Positions 11,158 to 24,861 are shown, numbered from the stretch's first letter. The stretch: 64,000 nt of DNA from Selaginella moellendorffii (GCF_000143415.4 NW_003314401.1:144457-208456), one strand, 5' to 3'. A program made the numbers and translations. Notes: generated from the sequence alone by a model not told the origin.

Positions 11158-11414
11158 TGTGTCCCGGCGGTGGAGGTGGGCGAAGGCGCGGTGCGTGGAA
11201 AAAGACCCATCCCATGGCGTGCAATCGACGCTAGCGCTAGAAGAGGTAGCTTCCACTGTAGCGAGCTGGGAGGAGGGGGAGGAGAGAATGCGAGGAGGAT
11301 GCCCGTGGGATGAGAGGAGGGATTGCTTCGTCTTGGGTGGAAGTGGGAGTGGGAGGATTCTCCTCCATCATGCCGCCCACGCTGAGAAGTATGCCTCCGC
11401 CGCCACAGAGAGTC
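11158..11414. other. Intergenic region between two co-oriented genes
   Basis: These 257 GC-rich bases must hold the pfkB 3' UTR and the promoter/5' UTR of the RING gene. No individual site is convincing. Confidence 0.5.
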
Positions 11415-13679
11415 ATGAGCGGCGCTCGCGTGCTAAGATCGCTCCGCAAGCTCGCCGCCTACTGCAGTTTGATGGCCTTCTCCTGCCTGCTCGTTGTCAA
11501 GCTCGGCTCCCCCACCTCCTCGGCTCCTCCGCATCGTCACGATCTCTTCTTCCATTTGTCTTGGTGGTGAGTTCTCTCAAGCAAGATAAGTTTCTTTCTT
11601 CTGAGCTCTCTCGCTCTCTCTCAGGTGGGTGTTTCTTCCACTGTGGGTGTTTCATGGGATAGTTTCTAGGGGGAGGTTCTCCGTTCCGGCACCATCTCCA
11701 CCTCATGATAGGCATGTACGTGTTGCTTGTTCTTGCGGGAATTCCCTTGGCTTTTTCTTCACTGATGGTTCCCTTTTCTTTCTCGCGGGTGTAGTGGGCT
11801 CCTTGTCATGCTGTTGTTGCCATCCCGCTGCTTGTTGCATTTGAGCTCCTCTTGTGCTCCTACCTTCATAGCCGCGAAGGTAAAAACTCTCGCTTTGGAA
11901 GTACTACTAGTTTTTCTACGAGCCCCGGAAAGACGCAAGTGTTTCCTTCACCGCTTTGGTTTTTTCTTTTTTCCTGTGGTGCAGTGTATGCGGAGCCGCT
12001 GTTGAGCCTCAAGCTTGTCTTCGTGCCATTGCTGGGTCTTGAACTCCTGATTTTAATTGATAACTTCAGGTACTAAAGTTGTCCTTTCTTCTCATTTGAC
12101 TTCTTTTTTGTGCAGGATGTGCAGGGCTCTGATGCCGGCAGACGAAGAAAGTTTAACTGATGATATAATCTGGGAAACACTTCCGGTAAGTTTCCAAAGG
12201 GTCTACTTCTCTGCGCTAATTCTGTGCCTCGACAGCATTTTTGGATATCTGTTTCGATGGTCTTCTTTGTGGCTGCGACCGTTCTTACCTTGTTAAAATT
12301 AACTGGTAAAAGATTTTCGGTATCAGTACTTGGAATTTTCACTCCTTGTCCGCGTAGGGGATTTTGAATCGCTTGGCTGGTGGGACTTGTTCATAAACTA
12401 CGCGTAAGCGTTGCATTTGCATTGTTTATAGCCTTTGCTAATGCTTATTGCTGCTCAGTATTGCCGAGTGTTTCTCCTTCCTGGTCTGCACCAAATGGAC
12501 CAACACTTCGATTCGGGGATCTCTGTCATCATCCTCATCGTCTTCCAGTAAGCCGCTGGAAAGAGACGAATCTCTTTGCAGTGCATCTTCCACATCAATC
12601 GTACTTGAGGACGAAGGCATCGAAGCCGGCTTTTGTGGGAAGGAGGACATAGGGGGACATTTGTTGAAAGCGCCAGTATTGATATCGCAGATCTTACTGT
12701 GTATGAAGCTCGAGGTAAGACTTTCTTTTCTTATCCGTCAACAAAGATAGCAAGCAAAGCTGACTATCTTTTGTATTCTTTTCAGGGAACTCCAGCAGGA
12801 GCAGTAAACATTCCAGTGGGTGTTGTTCTGATGCCGCTGATGGTCGTGCAAGGCTTGGCTATTCTTCTTACAGTTTTGCGTGTCGTGGAAAGGCTCCTCG
12901 TGCTAATGCACGTAGGTGACGAGTCGCAGAGCTCGCTGAACATCTTCTCCCAGGTGCAGGAATTCTTTGGTTTTGTTCACCATGGCTCAAGGTTAGTCAT
13001 CTATATAGAGTTCTCTGTTCCTTGACAATTCATGGCCTTTGAGCAGGCTTCTTGGGTGGTGGTCCATTGATGAAAAGAGTAAAGAAGAACAAGTCCGGCT
13101 CTTATCTGCGAGCTCGTCGGGGTAAAACAAGAAAATCAACTGTCTTGGCTCTGGTTTCTTTGTTGGCATTTATGCATGATTTGTACTTCCAGGTACTACA
13201 CATTTACTGGCCCTCCGCCCGATGTTGTCAAGAAAATGGCTCGGAAAGACCTTGCTGAAGAGGTAATTTGCGCTTGTTTTCTCCAGTGCCCGACTCACTG
13301 TGGCTTTTACGCAGATATGGAGGCTTCAAGCTGCTCTGGGGGAGCAAACACGAATAGCCAAGCATCAGCAGCACGAGTTTGACCGCCTGCAGAGCGTACG
13401 GCCTTCCTCCTTTTCACTACATTATATGTGATTTATGTGTAGCTTGACTGGCTTTTGCTCTTGGCCCTGCAGGAGAAAGTGCTTTGCCGGGTGTGCTTTG
13501 AGCGTGACATAGCCGTGGTGTTACTCCCGTGTAAACATCGAGTCCTTTGCAGGTTTGTGTTTGAATTCCGTTGTGGTGGCGTGACGGGCTTTGTTGGCAG
13601 CTTGTGCTCCGAAAGATGCAAACACTGCCCGATATGCAGAAGTTACATCGGGGATCGCCTGTCCGTGTATGATGTATAG
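11415..13679 (+). CDS. Multi-pass membrane protein with C-terminal RING finger (transmembrane Fragile-X-F-associated / TMEM185-like)
   Basis: Fourteen exons (11415-11566, 11625-11715, 11795-11879, 11985-12069, 12116-12185, 12236-12305, 12358-12403, 12459-12714, 12786-12991, 13047-13121, 13193-13262, 13315-13395, 13473-13552, 13601-13679) sum to 1446 nt, or 481 aa, fully open. The N-terminal half has several hydrophobic segments in family order: WWWVFLPLWVFHGIVSRGRF, WAPCHAVVAIPLLVAFELLL, LKLVFVPLLGLELLILIDNF, FWISVSMVFFVAATVLTLLK and GWWDLFINYAIAECFSFLVC. A Ser-rich loop, another membrane stretch (GVVLMPLMVVQGLAILLTV) and GYYTFTGPPPDVVKKM follow. A C-terminal C3HC4 RING (CRVCFERDIAVVLLPCKHRVLC, then CSERCKHCPICRSYI) suggests a membrane-bound E3 ubiquitin ligase. 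Start choice: the ATG before SGARVLRSLRK. An in-frame upstream ATG at 11310 would add 35 Pro/Gly-rich residues. Confidence 0.9.
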
Positions 13680-14183
13680 CGTAACATGGTGGCTCGGCTG
13701 GTTCGTGGCCAGCATAGAAGTCCCTGCTAGCATCAGGAACCGTCCAACTTGAATGTGAAATGGTGCGCACCCAAGCAGGGAAATCCACATCGTCGAGCCC
13801 GGCTGAGCAGCACAGTAGAAGCAGCAGATTTGTTTATATCCATCCATCCGTCAACATAGATATACACCCCTTGCCTCTTAGTGATAGTTTTTTATGTTTG
13901 AAGCACGGGCATCCAGCTGATTTGCAGACAAAGCAAAGCAAAGAAGACGCCGACTGGAAAGTACATTATGCATTATGCCAATAACCCAATGATCTTTCAC
14001 GTTCAAATCGGATTGCTATAGGTAGTTAAGAACATCCAGTGTGCAGGGCAACACACAAACTCTACCCTTGCAAAACTAGATAATTTATCTTGTCTTGCTG
14101 TCTTGCTGAACTCCAGTATATAGCTTGAAGCTGCACAGTGTTACTGCCCAAAATAGAATCTAAGAATTATAGAAAAGGGGGAC
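13680..14183. other. 3' flank of the RING gene up to the retroelement boundary
   Basis: This holds the probable 3' UTR and spacer. No gene is seen; the short open frames have no family signal. Confidence 0.5.
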
Positions 14184-14348
14184 TATAAGGTCCAAGTGTA
14201 CAATTATAATGCCGTATATTAATATTAGCATAGTGGGATGTTGGTAGCCGTTGGATTGGTTTCAATCCAGATCACTTGCTCTTGTATATAAAGTAGGGTT
14301 TTTGAGCTAATTAATATGCACATTTTTTGTACTCATTCCATGGACTCA
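14184..14348 (+). repeat. T1 5' LTR (about 165 bp)
   Basis: It begins TATAAGGTCCAAGTGT (expected TG mutated) and ends near CCATGGACTCA. It matches 26105-26265 over its length and 49614-49735 in part. The 3' boundary is approximate. Confidence 0.7.
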
Positions 14349-15480
14349 CCATTAAGGGCACCTTTTATTGTCCTTGGATGAGTGCTTGGATTTGGGATTT
14401 TAGTTTAAATTTAGCTTTTATATCATCTAGATCTAATTTTTTCTATTTCCTTTCTTTTATTCTTTTGTTCAAGATTTTAGTTTAGATTTATTTTCCATTA
14501 TCTAAATCTCCTTTTAGTTTTTTTTTTTCTCATTTCTCTTCTTTTGCTCTTTCCTTTTCATTCATCTTCATGGTAGAGTAGTAGTCTCCTCCTCCTTTGA
14601 CTCTGAAGTAGCAATTGGTGCAATTGTTTAATGTTATGCAATTGCAATTGAACAACCAAACTCAGTTAATAGCGGCATTCACGGCATGTGGTATAGCTCC
14701 TCCTACTCTTGGTGCCAATCCTCGTGTTCGGCCGAAGTTCTTTTGTGGGAATCTTGGGGATGATATGTACTATTGGTTCGATCATTTCACCGTAATTGCC
14801 ACATATCATTCTTGAGATGATGCTCGATGTTTGTGTGGGTTTCCCATGTGTTGGAGCTATAGTGATACAATGGTTTGAGCGCAACTACTTGTGGGGATTG
14901 GAGTGTTTTTCTAGATATCTTCAAATGTGCATTTGGACATGCCAACGATTGTGATGATTCCTTCCAACAATTATATCGTCTTCGTCAAGGGCCATCTGAG
15001 TCAGTGATGCAATTTGGCTTTTGTTTCTGAAGCCTTTTGCTTCGTGTGGAGCCAAATATGTCGGAGTGGATCAAACTAGAAATATTGTGGCCAACACTTC
15101 GTCAAAATTTTGTCGGACTTGTGCATGCACTTGCTCCAACCACCCTTGATGATGCTCTTTGCTTAGCACAACGTTATGAGGTGTTGCCTTTTCCTTCCGG
15201 TCCACTTTCTATATGGTCTTAAGTTTATGTTGCATCCAAGGACAAAGGCAAAGATGTGGTCGTGGCCGTGATGTTTGCTATTGGGTATGTGATGAAGTTA
15301 GTCACACTTATCAGTGTTGTCGGTGTTTTCCAGATTGGTGGCCACCATTTCCTGGGTGAAGACCTTGGCGTCAACAACATTCTGTTGGTGCTGCTGTAGT
15401 GGAAAGTTTGGATACCGAAATGCATTCGGGAAACGAGGAGTTGCGTAAGTAATGATAGGACCTTGCGCGAATAAATTAGT
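14349..15480 (+). pseudogene. T1 leader and gag
   Basis: 14349-14614 is a T-rich leader. From 14615 a gag-like frame reads QLNNQTQLIAAFTACG and FFCGNLGDDMYYWFDHFT, a retrotransposon-gag capsid signature, but it stops at 14813. Further pieces with frame changes run to about 15230, including EWIKLEILWPTLRQNFVGLV. The copy at about 51000-51600 has the same order. Confidence 0.65.
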
Positions 15481-15529
15481 GATCCCTCTATCTTTCTTTC
15501 GGAAGTATCATTAAGGGGTTCACTTGGCA

Positions 15530-17640
15530 CTAGTTCATTAAGTGTTTACTTTCCAAGCTCGTTTTTATACCAAAAGGTCTCCTATTATTCTCTCCATGTT
15601 AGTTGATATAGGTTCGAGTTTATCTTCTATTGTTCAACTTGTTGCCACATGTTGCCATCTACACTTGCGTCATACGGCAAAGTCAGTTTTCATTCTTTAT
15701 GGCAATAGCCATAAACATGCATGTGCACGGGATGAGGTGGACTTGGTTGTGCGTGTGGGCGATCTCGAGTTTGGGTTGTAGTCATTGACAATGGTGCCAA
15801 GTCAAACTTTTGATTTCATTCTTAGTATGGATTGGTTACAACGTAATCATGCCAAATGTGACTTTGAAGTTTCTCCCCTTTGTCTCATACTTTCTTATAT
15901 TTCATCCATTGCTCTAACTTCCATACCTTTTCATCCCTCTTCTTCTACCTCTACTTCAATTATTTTTGTCTTCTCACTATTTCCTCTTATGTTTCCGTCT
16001 TGTTCTGTTCTTCCCTTTTCTGATTCCTCCAACAGTCTTTGTATTGCAGCAGTTGACCGGCTCATGAAGGAGTATGCCGATCTCTTTGAGTTTGACCTAA
16101 CATTTGGGGCCAAGATTGCCACACGTCATCCGATTCCAACTAGGGATACTCATCCAATCAAAGTTTCTATTCATCCTAGGTCACCCAAAGAGATCAAGAT
16201 TTTACGTGCAAACATCAAGGAGATGTTGGAAAAGGGTGTTATTTGAAAGTTGTAAAGTCCTTGGGCATGTAAACCTCATCTTGTGACAAAGCCTGGTAGG
16301 AGTATTTGTTTCTGCATCGACTATTGTTCATTAAACAAAGTGACGATTCTGGATGTATACCCTCTTTTTCACACTGTTGATCTCTTGGATCGTCTAGGGA
16401 GAAGTTGTTGGCTCACCAAGTTAGATCTTGCTTTTGGGTATTGATAAGTATCGATGGTTGAAGAAGATATTCCTAAGACTGTTTTTTTTACACTGTTTGG
16501 TTTATATAAGTTCTTGGTGATGCCATTTGGTTTGAACAATGCTCTAACAACTTTCCAGTGGATGATGAATGAGGTTCTTTGCGATATGCTGGAGATGACT
16601 GCTGACTTCATTGATGATATCTTGATCCACTCGGAAGGGACATGGGAGAAGCATGTCCATGATATTTGTAGAGTGTTGGATCGGCTACGAGATGTTTGTT
16701 TAAAGTTGAAAAGGTCGAAGTGCGTGTTTGGGTCCAAGGACACGACTTATCTTGGGTATTGTATTTCTTGTGAGGGTTTGCAAGTTAATCCTAACAAACT
16801 TGTGGCTGTTCTAAGGTTCCCTACTGCAAAGTGTGTGAATGATGTGCAACACTTTCTGGGCAAGGTGCAATATCTCGGTTGTTTTGTGGATCATCTTTCT
16901 GATCGCACTGCACCATTGCAAGTGTTGCTAAAGTTATCAATGTCATCTTTCATATAGTCTCTGGATTGTGAGTAGGTGTTCATGGATCTCAAAAAGCTAT
17001 TGATGACTCCTTTGGTGTTAGTATATCCTGACTACACTTGACCTTTCATTTTGCACGTGGATGCTTTTGATATTGGTCTTGAAGGTGTGTTAATGCAAGA
17101 GAGCCTGAGTGTGCTTGGTCAATGCCATCCTATTGCATATATAAGCTATACATTACAACTAGCGGAAGTGAATTACTCCACGATAGAGAAAGAGTGTTTA
17201 GCAGCAGTTTAGAGTTTCGAGAAACATCATGCATATCTACATGGTTCTCAGACATTACTAGAAGGTGATCATATTGCCGTTACTTCATTATTGAAGTGGA
17301 AGAACTCAGTTGGTCGTATTGCTTGGTGGGTTTTAAAGTTTCAGATATATGATTTTGATGTTGTTCATCGCCCGGGGAGTTTTATGGTTGATGCTAATGC
17401 CTTTTCTCGAGCTCTTTTTTCTTCTTTGCTTTCTTATCATGTTGTTGATGAGCCTGTTGTTCCAGCATTTGTGGATTTTCTAGACGAACATTCTGTGCCA
17501 TTGACAGTTGTTGTACTTGATGTTCAGTGTCCCCAAGGTGTAGAGCAAGACCTACCTTCTTTTGATGAGGTTCGTAAAGCTCAAAAGATTGAGCCGTGGA
17601 TTCGAAGGCTTTGAGAAAGGTTTAAGAATCCTATATCACT
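15530..17640 (+). pseudogene. T1 protease, reverse transcriptase and RNase H
   Basis: The protease keeps an aspartyl motif (LVDIGSSLS) and FILSMDWLQ. The RT shows KEMLEKGVI, VTKPGRSICFCIDY, LVMPFGLNNALTTFQ and the catalytic box FIDDILIHSEG. RNase H follows with a degraded active-site Asp region (HVDAFDIGLEGVLMQES) and VVHRPGSFMVDANAFSRA. In-frame stops at about 16244, 16442, 16957 and 17210 make it non-functional. The DNA resumes in the integrase after the nested element. Confidence 0.8.
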
Positions 17641-17700
17641 TGTTAATGAGTTGCCATTCTGGCATTTACATTCTCAATATCGCCTTGAAGATAGCCTTCT

Positions 17701-18835
17701 TGTTGCGAATGTGACTTCGGGTATTAAAAGTTATCTATCAGTTAGTCCTTTTGGATATTCTTTCCTTATTACCACGATGGCAGAAGGTCGGTATTGCTAA
17801 ACCCATTATCAGTCTCCACCTAAACTAGTTGAGAAACTGATCTTTGTGTGTGCACTTGACCAAATGAGCATAAGGACGGAATTCCTAAGTGCTATTAGTC
17901 AAGCATACTTAACCTAGTTAGAGAAACTCATTCGTTAACTTGCACTTGCTAGTGTTGGGAACCCCCGGGATATTGAGCTTGGTCCTTCAATATTCGTTAG
18001 ATGATAGCTTACTGTGTCTGCCAAACATCCTCGCTATCATGCCTTTTGTGTTAGTCTTATTTCAGTCCTAAATGCTATTTATAGAAAGTGTCTAGATTTG
18101 CTTATTTTGTATATCTATAAAATGTAGAGATTGTCTTGAACATGATGGTGTTCGTCCCGTGTCCAAATTCGCAATCTAAAGACATTCCATATTTAGCAAG
18201 TTTTGAGCTTGTCCTAGAGACTAACTCTTAGTACTAAGAGAGGCTTGGGGTGAAAGCCCAAAGCATATGTTCTTCAAGAAGGAGGGGGGGGGGAGGATGT
18301 GGGGGGTTCTAAATGTATGGTAGGGATAGTGGGTAGGTCAGGCATGGCTGACTAACTTGAGGCATAATTTAGCTCCCATTTGTGTGCCTGTCCTTGTTTT
18401 GCATCCAGCTTGGGTCTAAGCCCAAACTCCACACCATGCTAGCTGGTGGAGTACCCATATCCTCATGTTAGGCCATCGGTATGCTGAAATAGCGCCAGAC
18501 TCTATTTAGCTCCGTTTTGCATGCTAGTCTTGGCATTGGGATGTTAGTTGCTCTAGGACTAATCCAAGTTGCTCCGAGCTCCCATCCCTTCACTCCTTGG
18601 GCTATGTGCTTGGGAGTCATTCCATTTTTTAGTGCCATTGCTCCTTGGCTACATGCTTGGGAGTTTAACACTGTTCCTTCATTCAATGGCCCAAGGCCCT
18701 AAAATTTGGGTTCCACACCACTATCCCTTGGACACATGGCATATAACATGTGGCACATGGAGGGTTAAGTTCTACTTCGTGGTTATCCTATGGTAAATCA
18801 CCATAGGATAAAGGGTAAAAACCACATGCGCTATA
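17701..18835 (+). repeat. T2 5' LTR (1135 bp)
   Basis: It aligns with 23816-24861. It is about 89 bp longer because of a segment around 18232-18320 that includes a run of ten or more G (about 18285-18295) and is absent from the 3' LTR. It ends CGCTATA, where the other copy has CGTTACA. Confidence 0.85.
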
Positions 18836-18837
18836 TT

Positions 18838-18848
18838 TGGTATTAGAG
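18838..18848 (+). promoter_or_regulatory. T2 primer-binding site
   Basis: TGGTATTAGAG two bases after the LTR is one mismatch from the start of the plant initiator tRNA-Met complement TGGTATCAGAGC. Confidence 0.7.
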
Positions 18849-21800
18849 GGTAAGTCTCGGCAAGTATTATCCAATGAGATTGGGCAATTAGTCTCGTTGC
18901 ATACGTAGAAATGAAAACAATGATCAAAATGGGTACATATTTGGGTGCAAAGACTTCACAATTGTTCCTTGGGTATATATTTGGTTACCTTGTTATACCT
19001 TATGATGTGAGCTTGCTCTTGGGCTCATAAGATGGATTGAGTTGTTTTGTTTGCACGAGTTTGCACTTGGGCTCATAAGTGAGGCACATTAGCATGAGTT
19101 TGCGCTTGGGCTCATGAGTGGGGCACATTAGCAATTCAAGGTTACATTCTGAGTTGGCAAAATTAATGTTAGCCTATCAGTGGTTCCATGAGTTATTCCA
19201 TGTACCATAGGTAAAAGTAAACCTTCCCTAGGTTTGCTATGAGTGGCAAATAGGCTGGTCCGTAGCTATTTAGCACGGCACTAGTGGATCCTTCCTATGC
19301 ATGATTATGAATAGATCAATCAAGACTATAAGGGATTAGTCTATTTGTTCAAGTAGTCATTGCCATGCTCTCTCATAAACTTTTCTTGGATTGGACTGAA
19401 GTCAGTGCGAATGCAAGCTTGAGGTTTAGTTAAAGATAAGACCGAAAAGAGAGTCATCGGGGACGAAGGATTAAACATGTAAATCATCTTCTCTTTTTGG
19501 AAAGATGATTCATAGCAAGGTGTGACTTATTACTTGTGTTCACTATGCAATCAAGAGTCCCTACCTTGATGCATATTGGAAATGATGGTCTTACAAATGA
19601 TGAGTTATGGGATGGATAGTAGTGAAGCGCTAAACTATTTTGTCTAAACTTGCTATTGGAAGGCTTGGATTACAATGCTCAATTCTTTTCTGGGGAACCT
19701 TGCTATTGCTCTTTGAGTAGCTTGGTGTTAGATTAGTTTTGAGTTTGGTCGGATAGAATACGGCATGAGATTGTCCGTGTTGTGAACAAAAGTTAGTGGT
19801 GTTGGGTGTTGTAAGTCTTTATCGGTGGAGTGTGGCATTTATGTTGCATTTTGTCGAATTAAGTTGACACTTGATACTCACATAAACCTTTGAAATAATG
19901 ATATTGGCATTGTTCATGGTGTTTCTTTATAGATGACCAAGATATTGTGATTTTTATATCATATCCATGTGATAATGAGTAATGTGTTTACAAAGTTGCT
20001 TGGTGAAATGATAATCAACCCCAAAGTGGTTGATAGTGAAGTTAGTCTACTGCACACTTAGGCACGTTCTATTAAGNNNNNNNNNNNNNNNNNNNNNNNN
20101 NNNNNNNNNNNNNNNNNNNNNNNNNNNNNNNNNNNNNNNNNNNNNNNNNNNNNNNNNNNNNNNNNNNNNNNNNNNNTATCTGTTAGCACTTGGAGTAGAT
20201 TGTTGGATAGAGAAAATATGTAGTTGTGGCATTGACATCACTAACACTTGTGTGAGTGGAGATAATATTGTTATATTGAGTGATGAGAAACTTTCCTTAG
20301 AACTTGATTTTCCATATCATTTTTCTTATTAGTGTTTTGGCTTCACATTGGATCTTGAAAGTGGTTGAAGAAGAGTGATAGTGCAATATGGATATATGAA
20401 GATATAGTCTTCATGATCAAGCCGTGGATATTCATTTTGCATTTTGTGGATGTCAGTGTTGGTTTGGAGATATGGGCATGATGTTCTAGGCTTAAACATA
20501 TTATGGGTTATGAGAATTTGTGTTGAGGTGAACTTATGTGAAATTGTTGGTAAGAAAAATTTGGTTGAGTCTTGAAAATTTGCATTTCTAGACTGAGAGT
20601 TATTCTTTTTCTAGAATAGAAATTTTTCCACAAATTTTCTTAAACATTTCCAATGGTTGATCTATTAATTACTTTGCTCAAAAACCATTCCATTTTCGTA
20701 AGCTAGTACAAACTAATGAAAAGGTTAGAGTTGACTTTGGTTAACTTAGATCTTAGTAGGTAATTTGTATGATGCACCCAAAAGGGATATTAACTTTTGG
20801 GGTTAAAGCAATTGAGTTGGATAGAGTTTGGAGTTGGTATAGAAAAGTGGCTGTTGCACTTTTCTAAGAAGGGTAACCCTTGTGTCTTTCTTCTGTAGCA
20901 TAATGCTGGGTGACAGGTTACATCTTGCATTTTGTTAAACTCTATGAGAGTAGTGAGCTCTCACTAATATTGATTTGGTCTTGGTAGTCTTGTGTTTTGG
21001 CTGAGGATGGTGATATCCAACTTAGTTGTTTAAGGTTGAAATGTTAGTACCCATACTATAGCTTTGTCTATGAGGAGTTTGTGTACCAATATGTGTCCAT
21101 CTCATTGTCTTCACTTTACTTTCGACTGAGTGTTAATTATGCATAGCTAACTTCTTCAAGGCATGTTTAGAGCTATTGGCTAGACGTGTTAGTGAGCTTA
21201 TTGCGGTTGAGTTGGATTTGGATGGTCATTTAATTTGTGTTTGTCCATAAATCTTTCTTTCATGCCTGAGGTATTACGCTGGACAAATATATAACTCGAT
21301 GGCACGAATTTAGTGTTGGGTCTTGTAAAGACAAGTTAAGAAGTGATTGTTGGTTGCTTTGCAACTAGTGATTACTTGTGGACTTTGTTGAGGACTATTG
21401 ACACTTGCCTCTCTCGATGAAGATTTAGCAGTGATAGGCTTGCTTTACCGAATAATGTTGCAGAAAATCATGTTGTTAAACTTATATGGGTTTTCCATGT
21501 TGGCATGTCAATTTCTTTGTAGATATCATTTGGTTATGTTTAGTCCATGGTGTTGGATTTCATTGAGTCTTGGATGTGGTGAATCACTCTTTGATGATAC
21601 ATTATCTATAATTGAGTTTTGCTGAAGGATTAGTCTCGGATATTGACTAAAGTATCTTCGACTTTCGTTAGCTTGGTTGCTAGAGAGTTTTGAGTGGTGA
21701 TTCACTCTTGCTTTCTTCTAACTTTATCCTGGTGTTGATGGCATTGAAGTGATGCCTTGTTGTTGACATTATTGATGTTGAGATTTGAGTGAAATGAGAT

Positions 21801-23800
21801 GTCTCTCTTTAGGATTGATATTGAGTTTCATTAGTCTTGATAAAGATCGTGTTGATAATTTGGCTTTAGCTTTGTGTTGTTGGCATTCATGCATTTGCTA
21901 GTTAACAACTGTATTGACGTTCAAATGAACTGAGTGGCAAATTGAGTTAGTTATATTCCAAATGAGATTATTTAGTAGGGGTTGAGCTTTGGCTTTTCCT
22001 TGAAAAGTGATTTAATCGTAAACTATATTAACTTTTCGAGAGGAAGAGTTAGTGATCGGTATTGAAGTGATTCAATCCTTGTTGGATTTCAGTTGGGATA
22101 TATTGATCAGTGATGATTTTTCTTATGCTTGTTATTTAGTGAGTTACGTCTAACTATAGATGAATTCATGAATGATCGTTTAGTGATCATATGTTGAGCA
22201 TAGCTCCTTTGTGCTTGGCTTTTGGATTGATGTAGATATGTTCTTCATTAGCTTTATATTATAAAGTTTAACTTCTGAATATGTTGAGGAGGATATTGTG
22301 GGTTATACCATGATTTCTTTTTTACTATTGAAGTTAGTTCATGCGAGGCTTATGATCATTGTTAGGCAAGACTTAGCTATAACTTTCTTTGAGCTTTTGG
22401 TTCCTTGAGTTTTCATGCTTGTGGTCCATTTATTTGAAGTTGTTAGAGAAGACATTTTGGCTTATAACTTTGTTGTTGAAGTTGGCAATTACATTTAGCA
22501 ATCATTAGTGATAACTGACTATCATCTAAGATGATTGATTATCCTTGTCAAAGGTTTTGCTTGATTGTTGTTGATATAGAATGATTCATTGTTCTTCAAG
22601 ATGGTGAATTCTTTTTTCAACAATGAGTATGTATCTCTTTTTGATGGGATGATTGATGATCTTTCATGATAGTTAGTTGTTCACTTTGATGATTTTTGGC
22701 TTTTTGCATTACCACATGTTCTTTATAGTTTGCTTTAGATTGGTCTCTTGGGTTTAAGATATCAATAAGATGTTGCTAACGCTTGCTTAAGAAACTCTGG
22801 TTCCTTGGTGTTATTGACAAGGATCTATTTAGATTAGTTGGTGCAATAGTTTGTATGAATGAGTGTTTATTGGTTTTGCCACATTCATTTTGTTTTATTG
22901 ATTATTGCTCAAGTTAGTTTTGATAGATTAAAATGTTATTTCCTTTGAGTGATACATTTGCAAGTATTTTGCTTGCCAGTCAATAATACTTTATGTTCTT
23001 TGAGTTGTTTTAGTAAGTTGTTTGACATACTGTCTGCCATTTTCAGTAATTAAGTTTCATCCTTGAGTTTCCTTGATGATACATTGGCTATTGAATTTTG
23101 TTAGATAGTGAATTGTATATTTTCCAAACATGATGACCTTGATGGTTCCTATACTGTAATACTGGTTTATCGGCTGATAACTTACTTGGAATACTTTCAT
23201 GTTCTAAACTAAGCTTTATTCATTGATAATTAAGTCTCTAAGATATCATTGTTTATGACTTTGATATTGTCCATCTATTAACCTTTGAATTTGGGCCAGT
23301 ATAGGCAGACTAACTTCGGCACTTCGTGTGCATGGTGAAATCTTTAGTCATGGGGTAGCTACTGTCGATTGGTCACATCACCTACTTCTCTATCAATGTT
23401 CCTTATTCGGTTTAAAGGGTGTGACCATGTAAACAACTCTAACTACCTATTTACAGTAATTTATCTAAACCTTATCGACAGATTTGGTTTCTTTGCTCAT
23501 GAGGGTTGGGGCCTCTAGCTTCTCTCTCTATATCCGTGCGGGCAGGGGCATATCACACTTTTGTAAGCTGGGTGACACCCAGAGCAATAAGGGTGGCTAA
23601 TTCCGTTGGTCATGTCCTTGTCGGCGACAACTGGAAGGTGTCTAAATTGGTAGCACATCCGCATTAGACAAAGATATTAGCCTAACTCATTTAAGTTGAT
23701 CCATTTCTCACAAAGTGTGCATACTATGAAATTTTTCTGGAGTTGTTTCCTTGGCGGTATTTTAGACTAGAGTATGCATTGACGAGGACGTTGATCTTCC
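18849..23800. other. T2 interior, non-coding as read
   Basis: This is T/G-rich DNA with no domain recognised on either strand. The best open frames are 60-75 codons and look random. It contains the assembly gap. Confidence 0.6.
20077..20176. other. Assembly gap (100 N)
   Basis: Exactly 100 N, a conventional placeholder; the true length is unknown. Confidence 0.99.
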
Positions 23801-23815
23801 CTTAGGGGGGGAGAG
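23801..23815 (+). promoter_or_regulatory. T2 polypurine tract
   Basis: TTAGGGGGGGAGAG lies directly before the 3' LTR and would prime plus-strand DNA synthesis. Confidence 0.75.
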
Positions 23816-24861
23816 TGTCGCGAATGTGACTTCGGATATCGAAAGTTACCTATCAACTAGTCATTTTGGATATTCTTTCTTTACTGCCATGACAGCAGAA
23901 GGTCAGTAATGTTAGACTTATTATCAATTTTCGCCTAAGCTAGTTGAGAAACTGATCTTTGTGTGTGCACTTGACCAAATGAGCATAAGGACAGAATTCT
24001 TAAGTGCTATTAGTCAAGCATACTTGACCTAGTTAGAGAAACTCATTCGTTAACTTGCACTTGCTAGTGTTGGGAACCCCCGCAATATTGAGTTTACTCT
24101 TTCAATATTCGCTAAATGATAGCTTACCATGTTTGCCAAACACCCTCGCTATCATGCCCTTTGTGTTAGTCTTATTTCAGTCCCAAATGCTATTTATGGA
24201 AAGTGTTTAGATTCGCTTATTTGGCATATCTACAAAATATAGAGATTGTCCTGAACATGATAGTGTTCGTCCTGTGTCCAAATTCGCAATCTAAGGACAT
24301 TCCAAATTTAGTAAGTTTCAAGCTTGTCCCAGAGACTAACTCCTAGTAGGGATAGTGGGTAAGTCGAGCATAGCTGACTAACTTGAGGCATAGTTTAGCT
24401 CCCACTTACGTGCCTATCCTTGTTCTGCATTTGGCTTGAGTCTAAGCCCAAGCTCTACACTATACTAGTTGATGGAGTACTTATATCCTCACATTAGGCC
24501 ACTGATATGCTGAAATAGTGCCAAACTCTGTTTGGCTCCATTTTGTATGCTGGTCTTGGCATTATGATGCTGGTTGCTCTAGGACTGATCCAAGTTGCTC
24601 CGGGCTCTTATCCCTTCGCTCCTTGGGCTATATGCTTAAAAGTCATTTCATTCTCCAGTGCCATTGCTCCTTGGCTCCATGTTTAGGAGTTTGGCACTGT
24701 TCCTTCGTTCAATGGCCCAAGGCCCTGAAACTCAGGTTCCACACAACTGTCCTTTGGACATATGGCATGTGACATGTGGCATATGGAGGGTTAGGTTCCA
24801 CTTCATGGTTATTCTATGGTAAATCACCATAGGATAAAGGGTGAAAACCACATGCGTTACA
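23816..24861 (+). repeat. T2 3' LTR (1046 bp)
   Basis: It starts TGTCGCGAATG and ends GCGTTACA, followed by the target duplication CTTCT. Confidence 0.88.

Larger units (their letters stand above)
17701..24861 (+). mobile_element. Nested LTR retrotransposon T2, no recognisable genes (LARD-like)
   Basis: Two long LTRs start TGTTGCGAATGTGACTTC / TGTCGCGAATGTGACTTC and are flanked by an exact 5-bp target duplication CTTCT (17696-17700 and 24862-24866). A tRNA-iMet-type primer site follows the 5' LTR and a polypurine tract precedes the 3' LTR. The ~5 kb interior (18836-23815) has no open frame above about 75 codons and no gag-pol motif. It is therefore a large non-autonomous derivative, or an element too mutated to read; part of the interior is the N gap. 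Confidence 0.88.

Noticed and set aside
18280-18310. G-run as a polypurine tract of a further nested element
   Set aside because: It lies inside the T2 5' LTR in an 89-bp segment absent from the 3' LTR, and no LTR start follows it.
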